DNA from: Zizania palustris
Taxonomy: Eukaryota; Streptophyta; Magnoliopsida; Poales; Poaceae
NCBI GenBank assembly: GCA_019279435.1
Contig: JAAALK010000287.1
Location: 30,752,162-30,816,161 of the forward strand
Direction: 5' to 3'
Length of the DNA: 64,000 nt
Part shown: piece by piece, positions 21,548 through 33,118 of the stretch
Layout of the letters: each line of letters starts with the position of its first letter
How positions within the stretch are numbered: position 1 is the stretch's first letter
Position numbers and translations under genes: made by a program
The notes under the pieces: model-generated
Databases searched by the model: none
Seen by the model: the letters and a program-made list of their open reading frames with translations, nothing else
Told to the model about the DNA's origin: nothing

Positions 21548-21810
21548 AGCTTTGTTACCTTAGAGAGACCTTTCTTCCATCTAGGGCTGGCCTTTGTGAA
21601 ACTACAACTTTTGTTTGCCCAATACAAGCTTGGTTTACTCACAAGTTATAAGAACACATTTTCTTGCTTTCAGCACATACAATGCAGACTAATAGACACC
21701 TGAATGCAGACAATGACAAGATTGTTTGTGCATTTTGATCTCATTTGTTTTTGCCAATGCTGTGAATCGTGATGAGAACAGAAAAGCAATCTTTTGTTTG
21801 GGACTACTCT

Positions 21811-21950
21811 GCTCCACGCTTTATAGCTTCGGCTCCACAAACGTCTAGCCAAATTGGTTCAGTTCTCAATTTTTGGATGCTTTGCTCCACGTTTTATAGT
21901 TTCGCTCCACAAACGTCTAGCTAAATTGGTTCAGTTCTCAATTTTTGGAT
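21811..21950 (+). repeat. Two-copy tandem duplication
   Basis: GCTCCACG(C/T)TTTATAG...CTCAATTTTTGGAT occurs twice with a period of 73 bases and only a few mismatches (21811-21877, 21884-21950). Non-coding. Confidence 0.85.
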
Positions 21951-22097
21951 CCTCACAAGTGCATATCTACGACTCCACTTCACTTTTTTGTGGAGCTATG
22001 TGGATTTAGTTTTTAAAACAAAATATGAAGTTTGGGGTAATTTATTCAACAATGTCATTATAAATTTATCGATTCACTTTTTAGTTGATATTTATTA

Positions 22098-22322
22098 CTT
22101 TTCATTTATTTTAAATGATACTGTTGACTTTTTATCATGAACTTTGATTATTCGTCTTTTTCAAAAAAAATTGAAATATCATTTATTTTGTTATATTTTT
22201 TTATTATTGAATGTACTTTGAGTATAACTTATATTTTTGCATATTTGCATTTTTTTGATAAAGATAATAATCAAAGTTTGTGATAAAAGTCAACGATGTC
22301 ATTTAAAAGTTAATGAAGGGAG
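22098..22322. mobile_element. Stowaway MITE
   Basis: The right end is a classic Stowaway TIR (complement CTCCCTTCATTAACTTTTAAATGAC), matched by CTTTTCATTTATTTTAAATGA at the left. Both are bordered by TA (22096-22097, 22323-22324). 225 bp, non-coding, and related to the copy at 2963-3190. Confidence 0.82.
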
Positions 22323-23133
22323 TACTAAATTAATACATTTCACATAATGACATGAAAAATAATATAATTGGAGATTCATAAATAAACTTCGGGGTAAAAT
22401 AGTACATTTCTACTAAATTCTACCATACTTAAATTTGAATTCCCTCTGCAAGCCAAACGAGTGCAAATACTCCATAGTGGAGCAGCAACCACTGATTCTA
22501 AGTGAATTTCATAGAGGTCCTTAATGACCTTTTTAATCTAGAGGTAATTATATATCTGCTAGTTAAGTGACACTTGGATCTGCAGTTGTTGGAGCATGTA
22601 GCTTGGCTCTTGTGTTCATTCCTTAATCTGCAACTGAGTTATGCTGGGGTTTTTTGTTTCTACTTCACCTGAAAAGTTGTAGCTAAATTTAAAATTGTTG
22701 ACCTGATTTTGAAAATTAAATTATGGATTTTTGTCAAGTAAGTAAAAACAAGCAGGTACTGTGAAGATTCAAGCAGAGAAATTACTCCGTTACAAATAAA
22801 GTCATTTCATATTTTTTATAAGTTAAAATCGTCTACCAATTGAAACATCAAATTAGTTTCGTTTATTTGATTATAAAATATGACTATAATATGTTCATTT
22901 TATATTACAAATATTAATATATTATTACTTAAACTTTGTTAAAGTTTATTTGATGTTGTAAATATTAATATATTTTTATGCGAATTTAGTTAAGTTAGAG
23001 AAACTTATAATATGTACTAATGACCATTTATTAAGTTATTATTAATAATCAAGAGGCAAAATATAAAAGCAATGTGTGATTTACTTCTCTAAACCCTGAT
23101 ATATTAGACCCTAATTAATCACTGGCTAATTAA

Positions 23134-26100
23134 TCACGCCGCCGTCTTCACAACGAGCGGCGACCTGACGAACTGCTTGCCGTTGGTCCAGACGAGCGCG
23201 CCGAAGGCGTAGTCCATGGCGAGCGTGGCGTTAGTCACTTTGAAGCTCACCACGAACGACTTCTCCTCCCCCTTGCGCGCGAAGGCGAGCATGTCGGGGC
23301 TCACCGCCACGCGCACGCCGGCCGGCGAGGCGATGAAGGCCTTGTAGGCGCCGGGCTTGCCGACGTTCTTCACCGTGCGCTTGACGGTCGCGGTGGAGGT
23401 GAGGTTGACGACGGTGATGGACGGGTAGTTGAGGTCCTGCACCTTGGCCGGCGCGGCGGGGCAGCTGTAGGGCGCGCCGTCGTTGAACGTGGCCATGACG
23501 GTGACGTTGTACCGGAGCGCGCAGAGGAAGTTGAGGTAGTCGACGGCGGAGAGGTCGTAGACGAGGCCCGGGTTCATGGCGCGTGCCGGCCAGACGTGGC
23601 CGGCGCCGTAGCTGAAGGGGCTCGCCGTCACGAAGGACGAGTTGAGGATCGCCTCGCGCTTGTTGTCCACGTCCATGGCGGTGGTCATCAGCGCCGACTT
23701 GATCGCGGCGGGGCTCCAGTCCGGGTGCAGTGTCCGGAGCAGGCCAACGATGCCGGAGACGTGCGGGCATGACATGGACGTGCCGGACTCCGAGTTGAAG
23801 GCCACGCGGCGCTTGTCGAAGGCTAGGTCCGTCGGAGAGTTTGCCCGCGTCCACGCCGCCAACACGCTCACCCCCGGCGCCGTGATGTCCGGCTTGAGGA
23901 TCTCCGGGTTCACAGTGTTGGGCCCCTGCGACGAGAACGCCGCCATGAACGGCGCCGGCTTCGTCCCCAGACTCGTCTTCGGCTTCGTGATCGTCCCCGT
24001 CGGATTCCTTAACCAAATCACACAAAACCATCAGGCTCATGGCGAAAAGTACAAAACCATGCAGCTCATGGTGCTGCCACTCACTTGACGTTCTTGACGT
24101 AGGAGAAGACGAGGAGGCCGTCTCTGTACTTGATGTGCGTGGTCGGCAGGACGTGCGCGTCGGCGATGATCTCGTTGCCGGTGGTGACGTCGTTGGCGAG
24201 CACCATCCCGACGCCGCCGGCTTGCCGCACCGCATCGCCCTTCTCCACCCTCGGGTTCACACCTCGCAAGCACACCACGATCTTCCCCTTCACCTTCGCC
24301 GGGTCCAGCGACCCAAGGAAGCACAGCTGCCTGCACTCTCACACATTAATCACCCCACTAATCAGCAGCTAATCGCATACTTGCAACTAACAGATCATGA
24401 TTAAACCCGCCGAGTTTTAGTTAATGACAGTGATTAAGGTTTCTGCTACTATACGTACGCGTCGTTCTTCGTCTTGTTGGGAGCTGCAGCTTCTGAGGAG
24501 TCGATCATGGTGTAGGAGGTCGCCGCCGGCGAGAGGCCGGACACTGAAAGGCTCTGCCCCTGGGTGGATCAACGAGAAGGATTAGGTGATTGTTCTGAGG
24601 GAAAAAGTTGGTTGGTTTATGGCAAAAGATGAGATTTTGATGGGTTTCGGCGAGCGTGCCTTGATCTTGGTGTTGTTGAAGACGACGTAGGAGGGGAACT
24701 CGCGGTCCATGGTGCTGGCGCCGGCGGTGACGATCCACGGCGCGACGTTGGAGACGGTGCCCGGGGTAGGGCCCGAGTTGCCGGCGGAGCAGACGACGGT
24801 GATGCCGCGGCGGACGGCGTGGAAGGAGCCGATGGCGAGGCCGTCGTTGAAGTAGTCGCCGGGGTCGCCGCCCAGGGAGACGGAGAGCACGTTCACGCCG
24901 TCGTGGATGGCGGCGTCGAACGCGGCCAGGATGTCCGCGTCGAAGCACTCGCTTCCGTTCACGGGGGTGTAGCAGACGCGGTAGGCCGCCACGCGCGCGC
25001 GCGGCGAGCCTCCGCAGGCCGTGCCGTTGCCGTACCCGAACACGCTCGCGCCGGCCACCGGCGAGCCGCCGGCCGTCGACAGCGTGTGCGTCCCGTGCCC
25101 GTCCCTGTCGCGCGGCGTGTTGAACAGCGAGGTGTTCAACGCGCCCACCGCCGACGCGTAGCCCTTGTTGAAGAAACGAGCTCCGATCAGCTTCCTGCAA
25201 TGCAAAAAAAAATCATATAAAAACCATTTTACTTATTAATAAGGTATGCAAAAAAAGTACATGACCTGATCTATCTACAAAATCCAAATTATAAACCCTA
25301 ACTAACAAAGCACATATCCATAACCATGGTCACTGGGAATCTACAATTTGTCACTAAAAAATGGAGATTCAAAAGCAAAATAGCTTTTTTTTTCAGGTAC
25401 TTGGTACTATCAGTATCAGAGAATGTCCTGTTAAAGAATGGAGATGCATCCAAAAGAGTAGACAACTTCACATCAACACATGAATTCAGAACCAGTGAGC
25501 CATCTTCCGTCTTCGCTGAGAAAATTCAGATGGAACTTTTGTCTTGCATGCCGAGTCTGACCTCTAGATTACATATAAATTCAACAGGCAGCAGCAACAT
25601 GTACAAAGCAGATGTTTCTTTTTGAAAAAAAATCAAAAATTTTTGTGCCATGGTAAAGAAAAAACCTTTAATGCATTACATACTATTTGCTCTAATTAAA
25701 GTGTCATTTTTTTGCAGGGTTACCAGAAAAGTTTCTTCAGTATCATGAAAGAAAGATATCTGATGCTTGGTCTCTCTCAGAATCCACATAACATTCCGGT
25801 TAGATTCATATCAATCAGTAGAGTACTTCCCTTTTTGTCAGTACTAAGCCATTTGTTAATAGAACCCAGCATTTTCAGAATCATCTGAAGAACATACTTA
25901 GCACATCAGATCAGACTACTCTGATGTATTCAGGTAAAGCTGGGCAAGCTTCCTCTTTTCTTTTCTGACTGAATTGTATCTGAATTCTGAACATGAACAC
26001 TGCGGTTGAGACACACCATCACTCACACTCACACTCAGTGTCATGTCACTGTTCAGTGGGACAGACATAGCTGAACACGCCTGCGTGTTTATCATTGCTG

Positions 26101-28268
26101 CTTGATCCAAGAGGCATCAGCTGGTGGTGGTCTCACAGTCACAGTCAGGCAGGCATGCATTGTGGTGGTCTCAGCCCTCAAACTCTCTGAAATTGGTAGT
26201 GCTACACTATACACAAAAGAAAGTATCTCAACTTTCTGAAAGGAAGAAAGGATGAGATGCTGCTCCACTATGCTAGATCTGATGAGCATATCACTGCAAA
26301 ACTTTCTGAAAGAGCAGCATTGCTCCCATTGAACATACATGAATTGGCACTGAACCATAGCCAGGTAGTTGCAACTTAGCTAAAGTAGGAATTTCAGTTG
26401 AGACAACAGCCCAAGAACCGAATGCAGCTGCATTGGATGTTGGGTGTGCTCAGTTTGTTACCTGTTGCAAGAGAATGTGTCATCTTGGCCTTTCTGGCAT
26501 TCTCCTTTCCACTGGGATGGCACTGGCCCCAATCCATCATCTTTAAAGCTCTCTGATTCTGGCCACACACCTTTACATCCACAGGCAAACAGTAAGACAA
26601 ACAAAGCATGTCAATGGCAAGAAAATTGCACAGATGAAACTGCATCATGCATCTAATTCAGCTCAGAGTGAGAGATGGAAAAAAACAGTCAGGGACAGTT
26701 AACAGTAAGTTCAATGTCATGAATTCCCTACTTGTGCTGGCAAACTGCACAGACTAGCCTTTGTCTGCATCTGAATTGTGATGTGTTCACAAGATAATGA
26801 GCAAAGAACATGGAGGAAAAAAAGGGCAAGGAATAAGTTGTGATGTGTGGTTGCACAAGATAAGAAGTCACCATCATAAGGAGTTAATGACAAAATCCAA
26901 ATCATTGAATGGTCCTGCCTCAACCTGTTTACCATCCAGCTAGATTGGTTGATTAGCAAACTTTCTCATCCTGTATAACATTCAGCTAGATTGGTTGATT
27001 AGCTAATTATCAAAGTCAACAACCCTGTTGTTGTATCTTCTTTCTTAATCAAATGGAGCATGTGCATCTTAGATTTGAAGGCAACGAACATCTCGTTAAA
27101 AAAAACAAATTTATACTACAAAACAAATTCTAGGAAGTTTAGATCCTTATGGAATATTGGTAGTGCTACTGAAATAGTATCAATACCCATTGGAAAAAAA
27201 CAAAATTTTTGAAGCTGATTTGGAATTGTAACCACTCAGTAATCTACTGACACCCTTAAAATTAATCCAATTCGTTCTTTTCAGATAGCATATTCTACAA
27301 ACAAAATTATAATCCATTGCAATCGGTCAGTTACCATCTTGATGCTTTCCTTGTCACATCTAGAAAAGAAATGGAATGCTTTGATGCTAGTACAATGCTA
27401 TATATTTCCACCAAATTTAGTCAACAAGCAATAATACGACGAAAAATGAGGTTTTTTTATTAGTTAGCGAGTAGTACGCCGCCGCCGCCGCCGCCATGGA
27501 GGAGGTCACCAACGCCGGCGAGGCAGACAGCCTGGGGAGAGATAGAGAGAGATGTGGAGTTAGTTACCAGTGTCGAGGTTGCCGATGATGGTGTCCTTGC
27601 CGAATCTGGCCTTGCGCCAGGCGCCGCCGGTGGGGGCGCCGCCGGGGCCGGCGAGGCCGAGGAACTGCCACGACCGCGTCGTGTGCAGCCGGTAGCCTCT
27701 GTTCGGGAACACCGACACGACGCCGGGTTGCCCTGGTCGATCGCGAGAAGGATCACGCGAATATAAATTTAAGAAAAGAATTAGCCTTTCGATTTTGTCA
27801 CGAGGGGGAGACGAGGAGAGGTCGCCGGAAGGCGGGGCTCACTCACTGGCGATCTCGGCGGCGGCGGCGGCGTCGAGGTTGGCGGCGAAGCCGTTGATGT
27901 GCCTCGTGTACGAGTAAAAGATGGCGTCGCGCGCCTTCTCCTTGCTGCATTGGCGAAATTCAAAACTCAAAAACAACAATTAATCCCACCACATTCACAC
28001 TACGTGCGCGCGCGGGTTCGATCGGCCGGCGGCCGGCGGCTTACTCTCCAAGGACACCGGCGAGGAGGTCGTAGTGCGACTCGGCCGCCCGCTGCGCGAG
28101 CGCCTCCGCGTCGCCGGCAGGCGCCACCGCGCCGTGCGCGTGCCCGCCGAGGTACACTACGTAAGACCGCTTCTCGGCAGCGGCGGCCGCGCCACAGAGC
28201 AGCGAGCAGAGAAAGAATACGACGACGACGGTGTGAGCCATGGTTCTTGCTCCGGTACTACTATCCAT
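23134..28268 (-). CDS. Secreted subtilisin-like serine protease (subtilase, S8A)
   Basis: Eight exons on the minus strand, in transcript order: 28268-28045, 27944-27847, 27732-27568, 26570-26462, 25194-24660, 24559-24459, 24330-24085, 24007-23134; 783 residues. The first ATG is at 28268, and a second at 28241 would begin the signal peptide directly (MAHTVVVVFFLCSLLCG). Next come an I9 propeptide (SYVVYLGGH, then FYSYTRHINGFAA), the catalytic Asp in IIGNLDTGVWPES (about 161), His in DGHGTHT (about 232), oxyanion Asn in CSAGNSGP, an inserted PA domain (GKIVVCLRG), Ser in SGTSMSCPHVSG (about 570) and a C-terminal Fn3-like domain (DLNYPSITV). The family is secreted to the apoplast and self-processes. 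Exon 4, which completes the Asp motif, is AT-rich and lies between 1.0- and 1.3-kb introns. The donor after exon 5 reads AAG|GCACGC, so this intron is GC-AG. All catalytic residues are intact. Confidence 0.9.
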
Positions 28269-28337
28269 GGACGCGGAGCTCGATCGCCGGCTCGTCTGGA
28301 TTCAGCGAGACGATGCAGGCGGCGTCGCCGGCGCGCG

Positions 28338-28345
28338 TATATATA
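28338..28345 (-). promoter_or_regulatory. TATA box of the subtilase gene
   Basis: The minus strand reads GCCTATATATACGCGCG, 70 bases upstream of the first ATG, which fits a start near 28305 and a 5' UTR of about 40 bases. Confidence 0.6.
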
Positions 28346-29400
28346 GGCAAGATAGTTCGCAAATGGTGGAAAAACAGTTAATTTGTAGCGCATTACAGGG
28401 GATGAAAGGTTTGAATCGATAAAAATGGAGATAAAAATGATTTTTTTCTACATTATTTGATGAACCAATATGCATATCTGGTTGTTAATCGCTGTGTCCA
28501 ACCAAGATTTTGTATTTAATAATTTTTAAACACCGCGTTAGAGCATTCCAAGATAAGCTCTAATTTTTTTTCTTCTATATAGTTTAAAGATTATAACTAG
28601 AAAATTAAATCCAATTAATACTTACAAAACATTGAATTGCGTGGAATTCAAATGAAATCCGATATTTATGTTTGAACATTCAATAGAATTAAAATATAAG
28701 AATTAATTCTAAAACTTATTTAGATGATTAAACCATGAAATCAATTCCATTATTACAAGAAAAGCACCATCATTTTCGTATAAGTCCATCTAAGACAGAA
28801 ATATGGGTAGAGATTCCAATCATTTTTTATTAAAGAGTAATTAGATAGAACTATGAATTATAGGTTGAATTTTAGATTGGATTTCATAATTCTAATTACA
28901 AAATAATCCAAACAACCAATCTCATATAATTAAATTCCAATTCTTCAATTATGAATCCAATATCTAGATTCCGAACATGCCCTTAGGTGTTTCCTCTTAA
29001 GTCAATCTTTAATTTTTAGTAAAACTGATTTAGTGATGTTATTTGATTAACTAGAGTTTATTACACAAATATTAACGGAATGAAAAAAGTTAAAATTGAA
29101 GTATTTATGTAATAAATCTTGAAAGCTACACATAAATTCGAATTATCAAATATTAAAAACATTATATAATAAGTACAAGTTTATTTTCTGTTTTGGAATA
29201 TCCATGCTACATATCTTAGGCAACATTGTTAGCAAAAGTATTATAACATGTACTCCCTCAGTTCTCAAGCAAATGATGTTTCAAATGTATATATACAGTC
29301 AATCTTCAAAATCTTAACTTACCAACAAAAAATATATTATACAATATCCTAAATGTCATCGAAAAAAGAACAAATGTAGTAGCAAATGCATAGGAGGATG
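28346..29400. other. AT-rich spacer upstream of the subtilase
   Basis: No gene. The stretch 28600-28990 has many short GAATTC/AATTCC-type inverted motifs and resembles a degraded MITE; a Stowaway-like CTCCCTCAGTTCTCAAG lies at about 29252. Nothing can be delimited firmly. Confidence 0.4.
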
Positions 29401-29422
29401 CCATGTTTTTATGGAAGGTGTA

Positions 29423-29425
29423 GGA

Positions 29426-29460
<35 letters not shown>

Positions 29461-29920
29461 AATGCTATCCTACACCACGAGTGTAGAATATCTATTCTAC
29501 CGAAAAATCTACTACTAAGAAAAAAAGTAGTACTCAATTCCTATTCTACTGAGAAAATCAACTACTGAAAGTAGTAAGTGTAGAATAATTATTCTACACA
29601 CGTGGTGTAGAATAGCGTTCCCGTATATATATATATACACACACACATATACATATATAGACACATGTACATACACATATGCATATACACATATAAATAC
29701 ATATACATATATATAGTTTTATATATATATATATATGCTATCCTATATCGCACATGTAGAATAGCTATTCTACTGAAAAATCTACTACTGAAAAAAGTAT
29801 TACTCAATTATTATTCTATTGAGAAAATCTACCGCTGAAAATAATACTCTCATGGTCGGTGTAGAATAGCTATTCTACACGCATAGTGAAGAATAGCGTT
29901 TTCCGTGTATATATATACAC
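29423..29920. repeat. Two palindromic MITE-like elements embedded in (TA)n
   Basis: (TA)n tracts at about 29427-29452, 29624-29636, 29719-29736 and 29906-29917 bracket two related elements, 29464-29616 and 29737-29897. Each starts GCTATCCTA and ends GAATAGC, with TIRs of about 27 bases (GCTATCCTACACCACGAG against its complement). Each also contains CTACTACT...AGTAGT inner arms. The bracketing by TA microsatellite is like the rice Micron family, which is known to sit in (TA)n; membership is inferred. Confidence 0.7.
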
Positions 29921-31505
29921 GCTTAATGAGGCAAGTATGTATCGTTTTCGCCATTTGATTAGCGATCCATATCAGCTTTCCTCTACGTGCGGATATATAT
30001 ATCATCCATGCATACATCTCATAATGCTAGTTTTATGGTTTATTTGTTTGAACTTAAAATCAAGCTGACCAATATATTGATTTGGACTATAAAAAAGTTA
30101 GGGGGGGTATGAATCACCCGTGTGACAGATAAGATGTTGTATAAAGAGTTTTCTCTAGGGATAACCTTAAGGGAAGGGGCGAATACTTATTTTTGTTCCC
30201 GTCTATTTTTTCTCTTACGTGCATTATTTTTTCCTCCTATGTGTTGTTATAAGTTGGCCGACATACATATTTGAAGATACCATAATTTTATATAAAATTA
30301 TTACAGATAACATGCTATAAGTTAGCTGACGTACATATTCAAAGATACCGCAACTTGATATAAAATTATTACAAATTATATGTTATGTTTACATGATTTA
30401 AAAAATAAAGATCGAGATTATAAGGTTGTGGATTGATTAATTTTTAGGAAGAAATAGAGTTTAGGATAATCTCTATACTAGATTTAGGGAGTAAAATTTA
30501 AGAGATCTCTTGGAGACGATCTTAGAGTCGGAGATAAACTCTAAAGAGCTTCATTATTTAAATTTTTGAGATTATAATTAAAAAATAATCTCCAACAAAT
30601 ACTCTAAATTAGTTCTAAAATAAAAGATTTTTAAAATTAATCGTTTTGTTCCCTACTTTACTTTTGTCTCATGCTATTATTATATAGGGTCGAAATCAAG
30701 TAGAATGTCTAGATTTTTAGCTTTCAATATGTTTTTTTTCAGACAGTGCACGATCGTTTATGCCAAGACCCTGAAAACTCTCAAAAGTTAAAACCTTTGA
30801 ATTGTTTTTAAGTGTCCGAATGTTTTTTTTGGGGGGGGGGGGGGGTGTTATCGGTTTAAAACCTAGAAATTTAGGCTCGATGATGTTTTTTAAGCTTGGA
30901 ATAGTGGTATTTAAATCTATAATATATGATAAACACTCTGTTAAGACTTGTTTTATGACATATTTGACGAAATCAATCTAATATTGTAGCTGTTTTTATA
31001 TTTTTCTATAAAATCAATCAAGATATATAACATTTTTAAGTTATAAACGGAGAATTTGGTGCATGCGACCACCTTTCTTGTGGACGTAAATAGCAGGCAG
31101 CTGACAATAATGGCCCGCGATCGTTGGGAAACCATGCAACTGCAGAAACACGGAATTGTTCATAGTTCATAGTTCATACAAACGAACGAATTCGAGGCAT
31201 TTTTCTCTTCTTTTTATTTAAGTTTCTTTTCTTCTCAACCTTCTTCCTCGCGTGCAAGCTGAAGTTGATCTCCTACATTTTCTGTTCATTCTTTGTCAGG
31301 TAAGTTAGTTTATGAGCTCAAGTTTCTTAATTGCACCGCGTCTATGTTGTCATTTCTGTTTTTGATTGATTTGTAATGAAATTGTCATAGTGTTCTTGCA
31401 TGGAAGGTTAAATCATCACTAGAAAATTCGGTTTTTTTTTTGGCATGTCTTCCATGGAGCAGTCGATGAGAAGCAAATTCGGGAGGGATCTTGGATTTGT
31501 GATAG
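29921..31505. other. Gene-free region upstream of the DUF868 gene
   Basis: AT-rich. It contains two partly duplicated phrases (TTGGCCGACATACATATT... at 30254 and TTAGCTGACGTACATATTC at 30333), CTCTAAA-rich sequence at 30430-30660 resembling the Harbinger-like MITE at 3951/15137, and a T8-G14 homopolymer run (30823-30844). At 31298 CAG|GTAAGT looks like the donor of a 5' UTR intron for the gene that follows. Confidence 0.4.
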
Positions 31506-32486
31506 ATGATGCACAAGCGGTCCAGATCCTGTGAGCCATCGAGAGAGATGGACGAGCACGGCCGCGGCAACAATGGCGCGACGTCGTGCGACGACTCGGC
31601 GTCATGCGGCAGGGCGCCGCCGCCGTCGTCCTCGGCGACGGCGCAGTGCTTCACGGTGTCCGTGTACCGCGCAAAGATCAACGGAGCCCCGCGCCTGGTC
31701 ACCGCCGTGTGGAACAAGAACCTCATCAACCAGTCGTTCACCATCTCCATCGACCGGCACAACGCCGCCGCGGCCGGCGAGGACGGCGTCGGCGACGACG
31801 GGCCGCTCACGCACAAGGTGGAGCTGAAGCCGTGGCCGTTCTGGAGCAAGAAGGGCCTCAAGACGCTCGACGTCGACGACGATCGCCTCGACATCTTCTG
31901 GGATCTCCGGTCTGCCAAGTTCTCGGCGAGCAGCCCGGAGCCCGCCGGCGGCTACTACGTGGCGCTGGTGAGCCAGGAGGAGGTCATCCTCGTCCTCGGC
32001 GACGGCAAGAAGAACGCGTACAAAAGGACCAAGTCCCGGCCGTCGCTGGAGGACGCCGTGCTGGTGTGCCGCCGGGAGAGCGTCTTCGGCAGGCGCAGCT
32101 TCGCCGCCCGGGCACGGCTCGACGCCACCACGGCCGACGGCAAGAAAGATAAAGACCACGAGATCGTCATAGAGACCTCGCTCGCCGCGGCCAGGGACCC
32201 GGAGATGACGATCACGGTGGACGGCGTCGTGCTGGTGCACGTCAAGAGCCTGCAGTGGAAGTTCCGGGGCAACGAGACGGTGCTCGTCGACCAGGCGCCG
32301 GTGCAGCTGCTCTGGGACGTGCACGACTGGATCTTCGCCGGCCAACCGGTGTCGCAGGCCGTCTTCATCTTCAAGCCCGGCGCTCCGCAGGAGCTCCGGG
32401 GAGACGCCGGCGGCGTCGGGGAGTATGGCGTCATTGGCGACGCCGCTGACTACAGCTTCTCTCTCCATGCATGGAAGACGGACTGA
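31506..32486 (+). CDS. DUF868 family protein
   Basis: Uninterrupted frame of 326 codons starting at ATGATG. A low-complexity N-terminus (residues 1-47, serine- and alanine-rich) leads into the conserved body, CFTVSVYRAKINGAPRLVTA, with the family hallmarks VWNKNLINQSFTISI, VELKPWPFWSKKGLKTLDVD, IFWDLRSAKF, GGYYVALV and the C-terminal LLWDVHDWIF and AVFIFK. These match the plant-specific DUF868 family (about 280-330 residues, usually a single exon), whose biochemical function is unknown. No signal peptide or membrane segment is present. Codon usage is strongly GC-rich at third positions, typical of one class of grass genes. The minus-strand and other-frame ORFs over it are shadows. Confidence 0.9.
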   Translation: MMHKRSRSCEPSREMDEHGRGNNGATSCDDSASCGRAPPPSSSATAQCFTVSVYRAKINGAPRLVTAVWNKNLINQSFTISIDRHNAAAAGEDGVGDDGPLTHKVELKPWPFWSKKGLKTLDVDDDRLDIFWDLRSAKFSASSPEPAGGYYVALVSQEEVILVLGDGKKNAYKRTKSRPSLEDAVLVCRRESVFGRRSFAARARLDATTADGKKDKDHEIVIETSLAAARDPEMTITVDGVVLVHVKSLQWKFRGNETVLVDQAPVQLLWDVHDWIFAGQPVSQAVFIFKPGAPQELRGDAGGVGEYGVIGDAADYSFSLHAWKTD

Positions 32487-33118
32487 GGACAATGACACAT
32501 TGATCTTGTTTTCATGTGCTATGAGATTGATTTGTTTACATGAAATTGATAGCTTATCCATTTTGAAAGATTGTAAGAATGAAAATTTTAAATGGATCCA
32601 AACATCAGAAATTCAGGATGCTTCAGTGAGTGGTGATTAAATGGGCAGAGAAGTGTGTGATCATGTTCATAACTATCATAACAAAATGAACTGTGCACAT
32701 CAGAAGAAAAACAAATCCCACAAGTTCTGGGGCAATTCAATGGAACATTCTGCAAGGTGATGTAACTCAGATGGTGAAATATGTTATGCAGTCAAGGTCT
32801 CAAGTCACATGTGCCAGTTCAAAGCATTTCCAACCAAAAATGCCATGATTGTAAGTTATAACATATGCAGCAAGAGCATCACACTCATGGCCATTATGTC
32901 TACATTCCTTTCACTCAGTTGCGGTGTCGCGGTATTACATCAGGAAATTTTGTAGCAGCCAAAGAAAGCTTATTCTAGAACAAATCATGACTCACCGTTA
33001 CCTGTCACAGCTGAACCATTTCCTACACCAGTACAGAGATACCGTGACCTCAAAATGCCTGACCAAACTAACAAAACTGAAGAAAAGGGAAGGCAGGGAG
33101 TGCCAAGGTGATGATCCT
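32487..33118. other. Intergenic region, convergent 3' UTRs
   Basis: Between the stop of the DUF868 gene and the stop of the bL12 gene. It probably holds both 3' UTRs; no gene or clear repeat is seen. Confidence 0.5.

Larger units (their letters stand above)
21548..23133. other. Intergenic region between DDI1 and the subtilase gene
   Basis: These are convergent gene ends. It holds the DDI1 3' UTR, a near-perfect direct duplication (21811-21877 and 21884-21950), a Stowaway MITE (22098-22322) and an older, degraded AT-rich MITE-like stretch (22784-23040, with TTACTCCGTTACAAATAAAGT at its left end). No gene is seen. Confidence 0.6.

Noticed and set aside
23231..25220. Long GC-rich frames opposite and out of frame with the subtilase exons
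   Set aside because: The subtilase frame carries all catalytic motifs; the others are arginine/histidine/alanine-rich shadows crossing introns.
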